The notes under the pieces: model-generated
What the model was told of the DNA's origin: nothing
What the model saw: only the letters and a program-made list of their open reading frames with translations
Databases searched by the model: none
NCBI RefSeq assembly: GCF_024347215.1
Contig: NZ_AP025282.1
Coordinates: 4,836,001 to 4,900,000 of the forward strand
Length of the DNA stretch: 64,000 nucleotides
Source: Aliamphritea ceti
GTDB lineage: Bacteria > Pseudomonadota > Gammaproteobacteria > Pseudomonadales > Balneatricaceae
Direction: 5' to 3'
Made by a program: the position numbers and the translations under genes
In this document: positions 1 to 8,054 of the stretch, one piece after another
How the letters are laid out: each line of letters starts with the position of its first letter
How positions within the stretch are numbered: the first letter of the stretch is position 1

Positions 1-981
1 CATCATCCGGTTCACATAACCGATCTCATTGTCATACCAGACCAGTAACTTCACCTGACGCTTATTAATCACCATTGTTGATAGTGCATCTACAATTCCC
101 GAACGGACATCATCTACGTAATCTATAGATACAAGCGGCCGCTCTTCATATCCAAGCACACCAGCCAGATAGGTTTCGGATGCGTCTTTCAGTACTTTAT
201 TAACTTCAGCTATATCTGTATCTCTTGAAACTTCAAATACACAGTCAGTTAAAGAGCTGTTTGTCAGTGGTACCCGAACTGCAATACCGTTTAGCTTCCC
301 CTGAAGCTCAGGAAAGATCAGCGCAATTGCTGTTGCTGAGCCGGTACTTGTAGGAATGAGAGACATACCTGATGCCCGCGCCCGACGCAGATCTTTATGC
401 GGCGTATCCAAAATACTTTGGGTATTCGTAATGTCATGAATGGTCGTCATCGAACCATGCACTATACCCAGCTGTTCATGTATAACCTTAACCACAGGCG
501 CCAGGCAGTTAGTCGTACAGGAAGCAGCGGTAACAATGTGATTTTGCTGTGGATCATAAAGATGATCGTTGACACCCATCACAATGTTAAGCGGACCATC
601 TTTGACGGGCGCAGATACCACCACTTTCTTTACACCCTGAGTAAAGTAGGGCTGCAATGCAGGCGTTGTTTTATGTACACCGGTACAGTCCACAACGACA
701 TCCACCTTTTGTGCTGCCAGTGGTAAATCATTAATATTATGTTGCTGACAGTAACTAATTTGTTTGTCGCCAACCCGCATTGCGGCACCATCTGAAGTCG
801 CTTCAGCCTGATTCGACCACTTGCCGTGCTGTGAATCGAAATTCAATAAATGTGCAGCAGTGGCCGCATCAGCTGCAACATCGTTAATCAATACGATATC
901 CAGCTCCGGCCAACCCCAGCACGCCCGCAAAGCTAACCGCCCCATGCGACCGAAACCATTTATTGCCACCCGAACACTCAT
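1..981 (-). CDS. ArsJ-associated glyceraldehyde-3-phosphate dehydrogenase (3' end cut by window edge)
   Basis: 327 codons of a type I GAPDH are present; the last few residues and the stop lie beyond base 1. The Rossmann start INGFGRMGR is at residues 7-15 and the catalytic SCTTNC has its Cys at 155. The sequence HDITNTQ after the active site, and the position directly behind an arsR gene, fit the GAPDH that works with ArsJ. In that family the enzyme joins arsenate to glyceraldehyde-3-phosphate, giving 1-arseno-3-phosphoglycerate, which ArsJ exports. arsJ itself should lie just left of the window, which is inference. A GGGAGG ribosome site precedes the ATG at 981. It lies 32 bp after arsR, so one operon is likely. 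A glycolytic GAPDH is the alternative, but less likely here. Confidence 0.85.
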   Translation of the reverse strand, partial: MSVRVAINGFGRMGRLALRACWGWPELDIVLINDVAADAATAAHLLNFDSQHGKWSNQAEATSDGAAMRVGDKQISYCQQHNINDLPLAAQKVDVVVDCTGVHKTTPALQPYFTQGVKKVVVSAPVKDGPLNIVMGVNDHLYDPQQNHIVTAASCTTNCLAPVVKVIHEQLGIVHGSMTTIHDITNTQSILDTPHKDLRRARASGMSLIPTSTGSATAIALIFPELQGKLNGIAVRVPLTNSSLTDCVFEVSRDTDIAEVNKVLKDASETYLAGVLGYEERPLVSIDYVDDVRSGIVDALSTMVINKRQVKLLVWYDNEIGYVNRMM

Positions 982-1013
982 GTTATGCCTCCCATGAAAG
1001 CACTATTACTTAA

Positions 1014-1355
1014 TTAATTTTCGGCAGCATTGCAGCACGCCAATTCTGTCAGTGTCTGTAAATCTGTTACTAATTGCTGTTCACGCTTAGCTAACTGATC
1101 AAGCATTTCTTTCAGCCAGCTAATCTGCCAGGCATCCCCCTGTAAACGATAATGCATCCATACACCTTCGCGTCGCGCCTGAACCAAGCCACTGTTACGC
1201 AGGTACGCTAAATGCCTCGAGGCCAGACTTTGAGATATGCCTAAGCAGTCCACCAGATCACATACACATACTTCATCATGTTGGTTAAGAATGTTTAACA
1301 AACGTAGCCGGACGGGCTCCGATAAAGCTTTAAAAAACTGCGCACTAGCTTCCAT
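1014..1355 (-). CDS. arsR: ArsR-family arsenic-responsive repressor
   Basis: A 113-residue winged-helix protein, normal length for ArsR. The metalloid-binding motif CVCD sits at Cys30/Cys32 in the alpha-3 position, with a further Cys37, and a CC pair lies near the C-terminus (107-108). The recognition helix is LGISQSLASRHLAYLR. In known ArsR proteins As(III) binding to such thiols releases the repressor from its own promoter. It is the first gene of the operon with the GAPDH that follows on the same strand. A TTAGGG ribosome site precedes the ATG at 1355. The upstream gap holds inverted repeats that could be its operator. Confidence 0.9.
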   Translation of the reverse strand: MEASAQFFKALSEPVRLRLLNILNQHDEVCVCDLVDCLGISQSLASRHLAYLRNSGLVQARREGVWMHYRLQGDAWQISWLKEMLDQLAKREQQLVTDLQTLTELACCNAAEN

Positions 1356-1394
1356 AAAACAGCCCTAAGATTTCAGATTAATAACGACGAAACA

Positions 1395-1441
1395 CAATAC
1401 ATCTGTTTATGCGCATATATTAATATTAGTTTTATGTATTG
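1395..1441. promoter_or_regulatory. Candidate ArsR operator: inverted repeat upstream of arsR
   Basis: CAATACAT at 1395-1402 is matched by ATGTATTG at 1434-1441. A smaller palindrome, TATGCGCATA, lies between them at 1408-1417. The stretch is AT-rich and 40-86 bp before arsR. Position and symmetry suggest an operator, but binding is not shown. Confidence 0.4.
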
Positions 1442-1605
1442 CAATAGCTAATGGTCCTTAATATGAAGAAAACAGACTTCCGCCTGCAGAAGCCCTTTAC
1501 GTCTAGACTTAACAATAGGTCGACGTTGATAACTCTAGACATCTTCGCCTGTACATCTTCGTTAATTGGTCCACAGCAACAAACCTGATAACCAAGGGGT
1601 GAAAC

Positions 1606-2646
1606 ATGGATACAACCACTAATCTGATTCGTCCTATCACCATAAAAGATCTGGATGTGCTTTTTGATATCGCACTTGAAAGCGGACCAGGCTTTACTTC
1701 ATTACCCGCTAACCGCAATTTACTAGCCGAAAAAATCCGCCATAGCTGTAGCGCGATGGAACGGGATATTTCATCCCCCAAAGGTGAGTCCTATTTATTT
1801 GTTATGGAAGATGCCGAAACAGACAAAGTAGTTGGTGTTTGCGGTATTGAAGCCGCTGTAGGATTACAAATGCCTTTTTATCACTATCGTATAGGGATCG
1901 TTGTACATGCATCCCGGGAACTGGAGGTTCACAATACCTTCGAAACACTTTATCTGTGTAACGATTACACCGGCTGCGCGGAAGTATGCACCTTATATTT
2001 ACGTCCTGGTGCCAGACAAAACCAGAACGGCAGTCTGTTATCAAAATGTCGCTTTATGTTCATGGCGCAATTCAAAGAACGTTTCAGCAAAAAAGTTATC
2101 GCAGAAATGCGTGGAGTCAGTAATGACCAAGGAGAGTCTCCCTTTTGGAACGGGCTTGGTCAGCATTTCTTTTCAATGGAATTTTCACAGGCAGATTACC
2201 TTACCGGCACAGGTAACAAAGTATTCATTGCAGAGCTAATGCCTAAACACTCGATTTATATACATTTACTACCCGACTTCGCTAAAGAAGCAATTGGTGA
2301 AGTGCATGATCAAACCGCACCAGCCAGGAAAATGCTTGAAAGCGAAGGATTTCGCTATGAGAACTATGTGGATATATTTGATGGCGGGCCAACATTAGCC
2401 TGCAAACTGGATGATATACGCGCAATACGAGACAGCGAAAGCCTCACAGCCTTAGTTCAGTCAGACGCACCTGCTGCAATCATCAATAATCGTTTTTTAG
2501 TCAGTAACACTCGCTTACAGGAGTTTCGTTGCCTGCTGGTAGACGCCAGTCGTGATACTGGTCATATCTATTTACCAGAACGCTGCCTTAGCCAACTGCA
2601 TATCCGCCCCGGAGACCAGGTACGCGTCGCTCCGCTCAAGCCCTAA
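1606..2646 (+). CDS. astA: Arginine N-succinyltransferase
   Basis: 346 residues, about the usual AstA length. The family opening IRPITIKDLDVLFDIALESG and the segment GVCGIEAAVGLQMPFYHYR are clear. AstA transfers succinyl from succinyl-CoA to arginine, the first step of the ammonia-producing arginine succinyltransferase pathway, in the cytoplasm. An AAGGGGTGA ribosome site lies 4 bases before the ATG. No other ast genes (astC, astD, astB, astE) are adjacent, so the rest of the pathway must be elsewhere if it exists. Just past the stop is a 9-bp tandem repeat. Confidence 0.92.
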   Translation: MDTTTNLIRPITIKDLDVLFDIALESGPGFTSLPANRNLLAEKIRHSCSAMERDISSPKGESYLFVMEDAETDKVVGVCGIEAAVGLQMPFYHYRIGIVVHASRELEVHNTFETLYLCNDYTGCAEVCTLYLRPGARQNQNGSLLSKCRFMFMAQFKERFSKKVIAEMRGVSNDQGESPFWNGLGQHFFSMEFSQADYLTGTGNKVFIAELMPKHSIYIHLLPDFAKEAIGEVHDQTAPARKMLESEGFRYENYVDIFDGGPTLACKLDDIRAIRDSESLTALVQSDAPAAIINNRFLVSNTRLQEFRCLLVDASRDTGHIYLPERCLSQLHIRPGDQVRVAPLKP

Positions 2647-2650
2647 ACAA

Positions 2651-2713
2651 ACCACACAAACCACACAAACCACACAAACCACACAAACCACACAAACCAC
2701 ACAAACCACACAA
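2651..2713. repeat. Seven perfect tandem copies of a 9-bp unit
   Basis: The unit ACCACACAA is repeated seven times without a mismatch, with partial copies at both ends, beginning 4 bases after the astA stop codon. On the + strand it has no G. It could form by slippage and is probably variable in copy number between strains. Confidence 0.97.
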
Positions 2714-2781
2714 ACCAGATTAGCGAAATTTAACGACTATTTATAATCAAATATTAATCCATCAAAAACTAACTGTGATTA

Positions 2782-2820
2782 ATCCTGACAGCTATAAATC
2801 ACCAAAATAGCTATCAGGAT
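2782..2820. terminator. Hairpin between convergent astA and cpxA
   Basis: A 13-base arm ATCCTGACAGCTA pairs with TAGCTATCAGGAT with one mismatch and a 13-base loop. It lacks the run of U of a standard intrinsic terminator, so its role is uncertain. Confidence 0.35.
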
Positions 2821-2962
2821 GCTTGTAGTCATAATCATGAAAAGTCAGTTATCAAAATTAACCTTTAAAAAACAATGACCTTGCTTAAGAAACGAAAATA
2901 AACAATAGCTCACTTAACAGGTTAACATTACATCAAATTATAATTTTGATGACTCATGAAAC

Positions 2963-4363
2963 TTACATATCATTGGCCAGTGGCAAATCAATACATACCA
3001 ACAAGCCTTTACCTGACGAACTACTGGCCTCTATTCGCCCACCTAATAATTCTACAGCCCGCTTGGCAATACTCAGCCCCAGACCATAACCGTTATCCAG
3101 CTGTTGCTGCCTATAAAAAGGATCAAACAGCCTGCCCAGCTGAGCTTCATCAACACCGGGTCCGTTATCTTCGATACAAATCCGGCAACGCTCTCCAACC
3201 TGTTGCACGCTGACACAAATCTCACTGCCTGCCGGTGTATGTTTAAGCGCATTACCTAATACATTATCCACAGCACGCCGGAGCAGCTCCGCATGCCCAA
3301 ACACACCTAATCGCTCCCCTCTATCCTGCCACTTAAGCGAATGCTCAGTAGCAATGAAACGGCAGTCCTCAACCAGACTGTTCAACAACGGCTGTAACTC
3401 AAAGTACTGCGCATCTCCGGACTGACTTTCAAGCCGTGCCAAACTCAGAATTTCATCTATTAACCGGCTTAACCGCTCACACTCCAGGTTTATCCGGGTT
3501 ACCAGGACCTGATCATCTTCACCAAGCCGCTGTTCTACTAACCCTGCTGCCATTTGCAAACGCGCCAGAGGAGCCCGTAACTCATGCGATACATCCTGCA
3601 ACAAACGCTGATTTGCACTTAATGCCTGCTCAACATGGTCTGCCATACGGTTAAATTCCCGGGCCAGATCGCCTATTTCATCCGCTCTTGCTGAAAGCCG
3701 GGTATCTGTACGAACTGAATAGTTTCCCTGATACAAATCTTCAGTATGCTGCCGTAAGCGCTTAATTGGCCGTATAACAATCCAGGTTAACCACAGACTG
3801 GCCAACGCCGAAACAACTATAATCACCACCATCTGTACCGACAGCATAAACTTGAAAACCGACCAGTACAGTGACTTGCGCGGATTGATATCAACAACTA
3901 CCCGATAATCATTGCCACTATCTGCTGTCAGCGTTAAAAACATACTGCCGGGCTTTTCTTTTCCGACTGGCCGTTTAGGCCCGGCTATTTGCTTACCATC
4001 CGCCGCATAAATCCTGACTTTAAAATAAGGCAAAAACTGCCGCTCACGCTGATTATGCTCACGATTATCATGGCCACGCTTTTCTCGCCCGTAGCCTTCC
4101 TTTTTCTTTCCGTCATTATGCCCGCCATCATTATCGTATGACGGTTTCAACCAGGATGGCGAACGCTGTACTGAGCCGGTACGCTCAAAACGCTCCACCA
4201 ACACTTCCGCAAATCCCATCGCTTTGGCAGCCAACACTTCCTGATGTTTTTCGCGCTCTACTACACGCCCCATCACAAAGGCAGTAATCAGCACCACCAG
4301 CAAACTGGTTAACCAGATAGACAGAAATATTTTCCAGCCCAGAGACGTGAAGCGTTTCATCAC
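2963..4363 (-). CDS. cpxA: CpxA-type envelope-stress sensor histidine kinase
   Basis: 466 residues: first membrane helix about 11-32, periplasmic sensor about 33-167, second helix about 168-194, HAMP about 195-250, then the phospho-acceptor His260 in VSHELRAPLARLQ, which resembles the CpxA H-box. The ATPase part has NVLGNALKHTP, DNGPGVD and GYGLGLSIA. The sensor carries an unusual charged, His-rich stretch at about residues 78-108. It overlaps the end of cpxR by 4 bases (ATGA), so the two are co-translated. The divergent cpxP-like gene supports a Cpx function: sensing misfolded envelope proteins or metals and phosphorylating CpxR. Confidence 0.87.
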   Translation of the reverse strand: MMKRFTSLGWKIFLSIWLTSLLVVLITAFVMGRVVEREKHQEVLAAKAMGFAEVLVERFERTGSVQRSPSWLKPSYDNDGGHNDGKKKEGYGREKRGHDNREHNQRERQFLPYFKVRIYAADGKQIAGPKRPVGKEKPGSMFLTLTADSGNDYRVVVDINPRKSLYWSVFKFMLSVQMVVIIVVSALASLWLTWIVIRPIKRLRQHTEDLYQGNYSVRTDTRLSARADEIGDLAREFNRMADHVEQALSANQRLLQDVSHELRAPLARLQMAAGLVEQRLGEDDQVLVTRINLECERLSRLIDEILSLARLESQSGDAQYFELQPLLNSLVEDCRFIATEHSLKWQDRGERLGVFGHAELLRRAVDNVLGNALKHTPAGSEICVSVQQVGERCRICIEDNGPGVDEAQLGRLFDPFYRQQQLDNGYGLGLSIAKRAVELLGGRIEASSSSGKGLLVCIDLPLANDM

Positions 4364-5070
4364 ACAGCTCCGGCATTATCAGCAACAAATAAGTAGCCTT
4401 CGCCACGTACTGTTTTAATGATGGTTGTTGCAGGTAATTGCTGCTGAATTTTCTGCCGCACCCGGCTAACATGCACATCAATTGCCCGGTCATAAGCAGT
4501 CAGCTTACGATGCAGAACTTTCTCAGTAAGTATGTCCTTACTTACAACCTGACCAGCATGTAGCATCAACTGCGCCAACACATTAAACTCAGCACTGGTC
4601 AGCGGTAAATCAACGCTGTTTACCTGCACTTCACGGCAGGCAGTATCCAGCGTAATACCATGCATACCTAACTGATGCTGCTCATCAGCACGCGCCTGAG
4701 GCTTTGCCCGGCGAAGCACCGCCCGAATGCGGGCAACCAGTTCACGTGGGTTACAGGGTTTCGCCAGATAATCGTCCGCCCCCATTTCCAAACCAAGTAT
4801 CCGGTCAACATCATCTCCCCGCCCTGTCAGCATAATCACCGGTATCTGCACTGCCGGACGAATCTGTTGCAACAACTCAAGACCACTCTGGCCCGGCATC
4901 ATGATATCCAGAATCAGTAAGCTGAAAGCATTATTCTGCAAACGCGGTAACGCTTCTTCAGCACTGTGTGCAAAACTAATCTCAAAACCCTCATGAGACA
5001 GGTATTCACCCATCAACTGACACAGCTCAGGGTCGTCATCTATCAATAAAATCTGTGGCTGTTCAGCCAT
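4360..5070 (-). CDS. cpxR: CpxR-type response regulator
   Basis: 236 residues from the ATG at 5070, chosen over an upstream ATG at 5145 because an AGAGG ribosome site precedes it and MAEQPQILLIDDD is the normal receiver start. The acidic pocket is DDD at 11-13, the phospho-acceptor Asp55 lies in LLILDIMMPG, and the Lys lies in DDYLAKP. An OmpR-type winged helix follows, ending in KTVRGEGYLF. CpxR activates envelope-stress genes by binding GTAAA-N5-GTAAA. An exact copy of that site lies in its own upstream region, between it and cpxP. Confidence 0.9.
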   Translation of the reverse strand: MAEQPQILLIDDDPELCQLMGEYLSHEGFEISFAHSAEEALPRLQNNAFSLLILDIMMPGQSGLELLQQIRPAVQIPVIMLTGRGDDVDRILGLEMGADDYLAKPCNPRELVARIRAVLRRAKPQARADEQHQLGMHGITLDTACREVQVNSVDLPLTSAEFNVLAQLMLHAGQVVSKDILTEKVLHRKLTAYDRAIDVHVSRVRQKIQQQLPATTIIKTVRGEGYLFVADNAGAV

Positions 5071-5149
5071 ATTCAATCTGCCTCTGTTATCTCTAATATC
5101 CCTGCTTATGTTAGCCAGAATAAGCAAAAGCAGGATACCTTGCACAGCC

Positions 5150-5164
5150 TTTACCTAACTTTAC
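5150..5164. promoter_or_regulatory. CpxR box between cpxRA and cpxP
   Basis: Reading the - strand, 5164-5150 is GTAAA-GTTAG-GTAAA, an exact match to the known CpxR consensus GTAAA-N5-GTAAA. It lies 80 bp before cpxP and 80 bp before cpxR, so it could serve both divergent promoters. Confidence 0.8.
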
Positions 5165-5244
5165 ATCGACTTAACCCAACTTAGCACAGACATCTCACAT
5201 ACTGCAGTCATCGAATCAGACGCAATCCCCAAAGGAGATACATC

Positions 5245-5724
5245 ATGCGCAAATCAATCATTATCGCGATCACTACTGCAACAGTTGGCCTGACTACTTT
5301 AGGTATAGGCGCCGCTCAGGCGGGCAACAGCGAAGGCTATGGCTGTGGTAAAGGTGAATATTCCGAGCGAGGTGAACACGGAAAGGGCCGTCACGGTAAG
5401 TTCGGTATGCAGGGAATGTCCCTTGAGCGTCTCGATAAAAAGCTGGAACTGACAGATGCTCAGGAAGACACTCTGGCACCATTGTTTGATCAGCAATTCG
5501 TAAATATGCGTCAGCAAATGCGTGAAATGAAATCTCTACGCCAGGACCTTAAGAACCTGAACGTTGCGGATACAGACTACTCGCAGCAGGTTGAAACGCT
5601 AATTAAACAGGGACAGGACGCCGCCGCTACCCTTATCCGTAGTAAAGCCGAGCTGAAGCAGAAAGTTTACGCAGAGTTGACGCCTGAACAACAGGAAAAA
5701 TTTACCAGCCTGGCAAAGAAATAA
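5245..5724 (+). CDS. cpxP: CpxP/Spy-family periplasmic protein
   Basis: 159 residues with a signal peptide ending near AQA (about residue 26). The mature protein begins with a Gly/His/Glu-rich stretch (27-55) and then carries two LTxxQ-type motifs, LELTDAQ at 67-73 and ELTPEQQ at 144-150, the hallmark of this family. These proteins are all-helical periplasmic chaperones; CpxP also damps CpxA signalling. Divergent from cpxRA across a CpxR box, so likely under CpxR control. An AAAGGAG ribosome site precedes the ATG. The glycine- and His-rich front part might bind metal, which is inference; a Spy/zinc-resistance relative is the alternative name. Confidence 0.85.
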   Translation: MRKSIIIAITTATVGLTTLGIGAAQAGNSEGYGCGKGEYSERGEHGKGRHGKFGMQGMSLERLDKKLELTDAQEDTLAPLFDQQFVNMRQQMREMKSLRQDLKNLNVADTDYSQQVETLIKQGQDAAATLIRSKAELKQKVYAELTPEQQEKFTSLAKK

Positions 5725-5778
5725 ACGGGAATTGCTTTTTCTCAGACCTCACGCTTTTCACACACTAAGCGTTTTAAC

Positions 5779-5806
5779 AGAGCATCTTTCAGGATGCTCT
5801 TTTTTT
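5779..5806 (+). terminator. Intrinsic terminator of cpxP
   Basis: An 8-bp perfect stem (AGAGCATC/GATGCTCT) with a 6-base loop, followed by seven T. It overlaps the last two codons of the convergent glycosylase-like gene. Confidence 0.9.
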
Positions 5807-6400
5807 ATTTAATAAGTCCGCCACCAGCCGCTGCAGCTCCGGTATAATATTTTCTTCGAACCATGGATTACGTTTCAGCCAGATATTATTGCGCGGACTA
5901 GGGTGAGGCAAAGGCAAATGCCTAACCAGACCCGGCGCCACATCATAGTATGTCCGCCAGTCATGAACCCGCTCTGTCAGAGTTTGCTTACTCTTTCCTA
6001 AATGCCATTCCTGCGCGTATTGCCCTATTAAAAGATTCAATTCTAACGCCGGTAAAGCAGCTAACATCTTTTCACGCCATATAGCAGCACACTCTTTACG
6101 GGGCGCAAGATCACCTGACTTCCCAGTTCCTGGGTAACAAAAACCCATTGGAATAATTGCAAAGCAAGCAGGGTCATAAAATGTTGCTTTATCCACGCCA
6201 AGCCACTGACGTAACCGATCCCCACTGGGGTCATCGAAAGGAATACCGCTGGCATGCACCCTGCGCCCAGGTGCCTGACCAGCTATCAGAATAGGCGCTT
6301 CAGCTGCTGCCTGAAATACAGGACGTACACCATGAGGCAGTGCTGCTTCACATACCCGGCATGCCCGTGCTTCCCGACTGATCTCTTCAATATGCTGCAT
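5789..6400 (-). CDS. Uracil-DNA glycosylase superfamily protein
   Basis: 203 residues from the ATG at 6400. This start has an AAAGGAG site 9 bases upstream and is preferred to an ATG 22 codons earlier that has none. Family motifs are GQAPGRR near residue 42 (the water-activating loop region), FYDPACFAIIPMGFCYPG, and the C-terminal HPSPRN. Two early Cys residues (CRVCE) resemble half of the iron-sulfur set of family 4/5 enzymes, but a full four-Cys set is not obvious. Likely a DNA-repair enzyme of the COG1573 group; its exact base preference cannot be told. Its 3' end sits inside the cpxP terminator. Confidence 0.8.
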   Translation of the reverse strand: MQHIEEISREARACRVCEAALPHGVRPVFQAAAEAPILIAGQAPGRRVHASGIPFDDPSGDRLRQWLGVDKATFYDPACFAIIPMGFCYPGTGKSGDLAPRKECAAIWREKMLAALPALELNLLIGQYAQEWHLGKSKQTLTERVHDWRTYYDVAPGLVRHLPLPHPSPRNNIWLKRNPWFEENIIPELQRLVADLLNKKRAS

Positions 6401-6842
6401 AACCGGAAGCTCCTTTATCTCAACAGGATTCACAGGATCGTCACAGGCACTTCCTGAGACTGCCACTATATCCCTGCATCATAGTTACAAAGTAATTGAC
6501 AACCAAACGCAACAGATCAAAAAGCTATACCGAAAGTACATTTCAAACCTCCTCCCATTCAAACTGCATGTCACGCTATCTGACTCAGGCTTACCGGTAT
6601 TTCAGTTCAAAACATATTACTTGATCAGCAACATCATCGACCCTGACGCAATGAAGGCATCCGCCAACTGATTAAATGCCCACACCAACGGCTGTTACTT
6701 ATGTTTCACAACTGCGACTAAAACAGATAATTATGGCTAGAAACACTACCTAAACTGATCAGGATCAAACAGAACTGACATAACATTCGCAGGGCTATGT
6801 TAGAATACCGAATCAAACTAATTATCATTTGAATTATCTATT
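6401..6842. other. Gene-free divergent promoter region before the peroxidase
   Basis: 440 bp between two divergent genes with no credible reading frame. It holds an FNR-like box at 6756-6769 and -10-like sequence (TATGTT/TAGAAT) at 6796-6806 for the peroxidase. The rest shows nothing I can name. Confidence 0.6.
6756..6769 (+). promoter_or_regulatory. FNR/ANR-type box before the di-haem peroxidase
   Basis: CTGAT-CAGG-ATCAA differs from the consensus TTGAT-N4-ATCAA at one base. It is about 80 bp before the start codon and about 41-46 bp before a plausible transcription start, where such activators normally bind. Bacterial cytochrome c peroxidases are often FNR/ANR-controlled. Confidence 0.5.
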
Positions 6843-7994
6843 ATGACTCGATCTGCTCCATTGCCATACGTTATGATCTTGATGACAGCGACCAGTCTGG
6901 CGCATGCTGCCGAACCGGTATTCACAACAAAAGCAGAACTTGGTAAGGCGCTTTTCTTTGATGTAAACCTGTCAGTTAATCGCAATCAAAGCTGCGCAAC
7001 CTGCCATAACCCAAGCACAGGTTTTGCTGATCCACGGGATAACGGCGTTAAAGGTGCAGCATCACTGGGCAGCGATAATACATCTGTCGGTGACCGTAAT
7101 GCTCCGACAGCGGCCTACGCACTATTTAGCCCAGCCTTTGAATTAAAAGATGGTAAGTATCAGGGCGGTCAGTTTCATGATGGACGGGTAAATACGCTCG
7201 CAGAACAAGCTATGGGCCCACCAACAAACCCTGTCGAAATGGCTATGCCGGACAACACAGCTATCTTGCAACGCTTACTGGAAAACGCCAGTTACCGAGA
7301 GAGCTTTAATAAACTCTATGGCCCAGAAGTACTTAACGATGCTGAACAGGCATACCTGGCAATGGCCGACAGTATCGCAACCTTTGAAAGCACCGACTTC
7401 TTCGCCCCATTTGACTCAAAATACGATCGCTACCTTAAAGGTGAGTATCAACTGACCGACGCAGAGGAACTGGGGCGTACCCTGTTTTTTTCTCAGCAGT
7501 TTACTAACTGTAACCAGTGTCACCAACTGAAAACCCGGCCCGGTATGAATCAGGAAACTTTTACAAATTACCAGTACTTCAATATTGGTACGCCTGTAAA
7601 TAATGACTTACGGGCAGTAAACGGTGTAAGCCCTGAACATAAGGACCGCGGTCTGCTGGATAATCCAGCTGTTGAAGACCCAGCCCAGGCAGGTAAGTTC
7701 AAAGTACCCACGCTACGCAATGTTGCGGTGACCGGCCCTTATATGCACAACGGTGTGTTCCAGGACTTACGCACAGTTATTCTTTTTTACAACAAATACA
7801 ACAGCCGTAGCGCTAAACGCCAGATTAACCCGGAAACCGGTAAGCAGTGGCAATCACCGGAAATTCCAGAAAATATTGCACTGAAAGAACTGGAATCCGG
7901 ACCCGCACTGGATAACAAGCGCATTGACGCTCTTGTCGCCTTTATGAATACCCTGACCGATCAGCGCTATGAACATCTGCCGACAAAAAACTGA
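6843..7994 (+). CDS. Di-haem cytochrome c peroxidase (CcpA/MauG family)
   Basis: 383 residues with a signal peptide ending at AHAA (about 23). Two haem c sites are present: CATCH at 51-55 and CNQCH at 223-227, the two-domain layout of periplasmic di-haem peroxidases. FHDGR near residue 115 and PTLRNVAVTGPYMHNG near 280 are family-typical. It should reduce hydrogen peroxide with electrons from small cytochromes in the periplasm. A terminator follows directly, so it is a single-gene unit. A MauG-type oxidase with another target is the alternative; the length and nearby FNR box favour a peroxidase. Confidence 0.88.
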   Translation: MTRSAPLPYVMILMTATSLAHAAEPVFTTKAELGKALFFDVNLSVNRNQSCATCHNPSTGFADPRDNGVKGAASLGSDNTSVGDRNAPTAAYALFSPAFELKDGKYQGGQFHDGRVNTLAEQAMGPPTNPVEMAMPDNTAILQRLLENASYRESFNKLYGPEVLNDAEQAYLAMADSIATFESTDFFAPFDSKYDRYLKGEYQLTDAEELGRTLFFSQQFTNCNQCHQLKTRPGMNQETFTNYQYFNIGTPVNNDLRAVNGVSPEHKDRGLLDNPAVEDPAQAGKFKVPTLRNVAVTGPYMHNGVFQDLRTVILFYNKYNSRSAKRQINPETGKQWQSPEIPENIALKELESGPALDNKRIDALVAFMNTLTDQRYEHLPTKN

Positions 7995-8010
7995 ACAGCT
8001 AAAAATACAA

Positions 8011-8035
8011 AAAAGGCGCCTTACGGCGCCTTTTT
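8011..8035. terminator. Bidirectional terminator between peroxidase and SLC13 genes
   Basis: Perfect stem AAAAGGCGCC/GGCGCCTTTT with loop TTAC and T on the + side, A on the other, placed between two converging genes. Confidence 0.92.
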
Positions 8036-8054
8036 CAGTGAGTATAACGGCGAA

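Larger units (their letters stand above)
2647..2962. other. Gene-free stretch between astA and cpxA
   Basis: Holds the tandem repeat and then AT-rich sequence with no credible reading frame. An imperfect inverted repeat at 2782-2820 (ATCCTGACAGCTA facing TAGCTATCAGGAT, one mismatch) could end transcription from either convergent gene, although it has no U-tract. Confidence 0.6.

Noticed and set aside
6813..6838. Fur-box-like ATTATCAT before the peroxidase
   Set aside because: Only the right half (ATTATCA) matches well; the left half matches 4 of 7.
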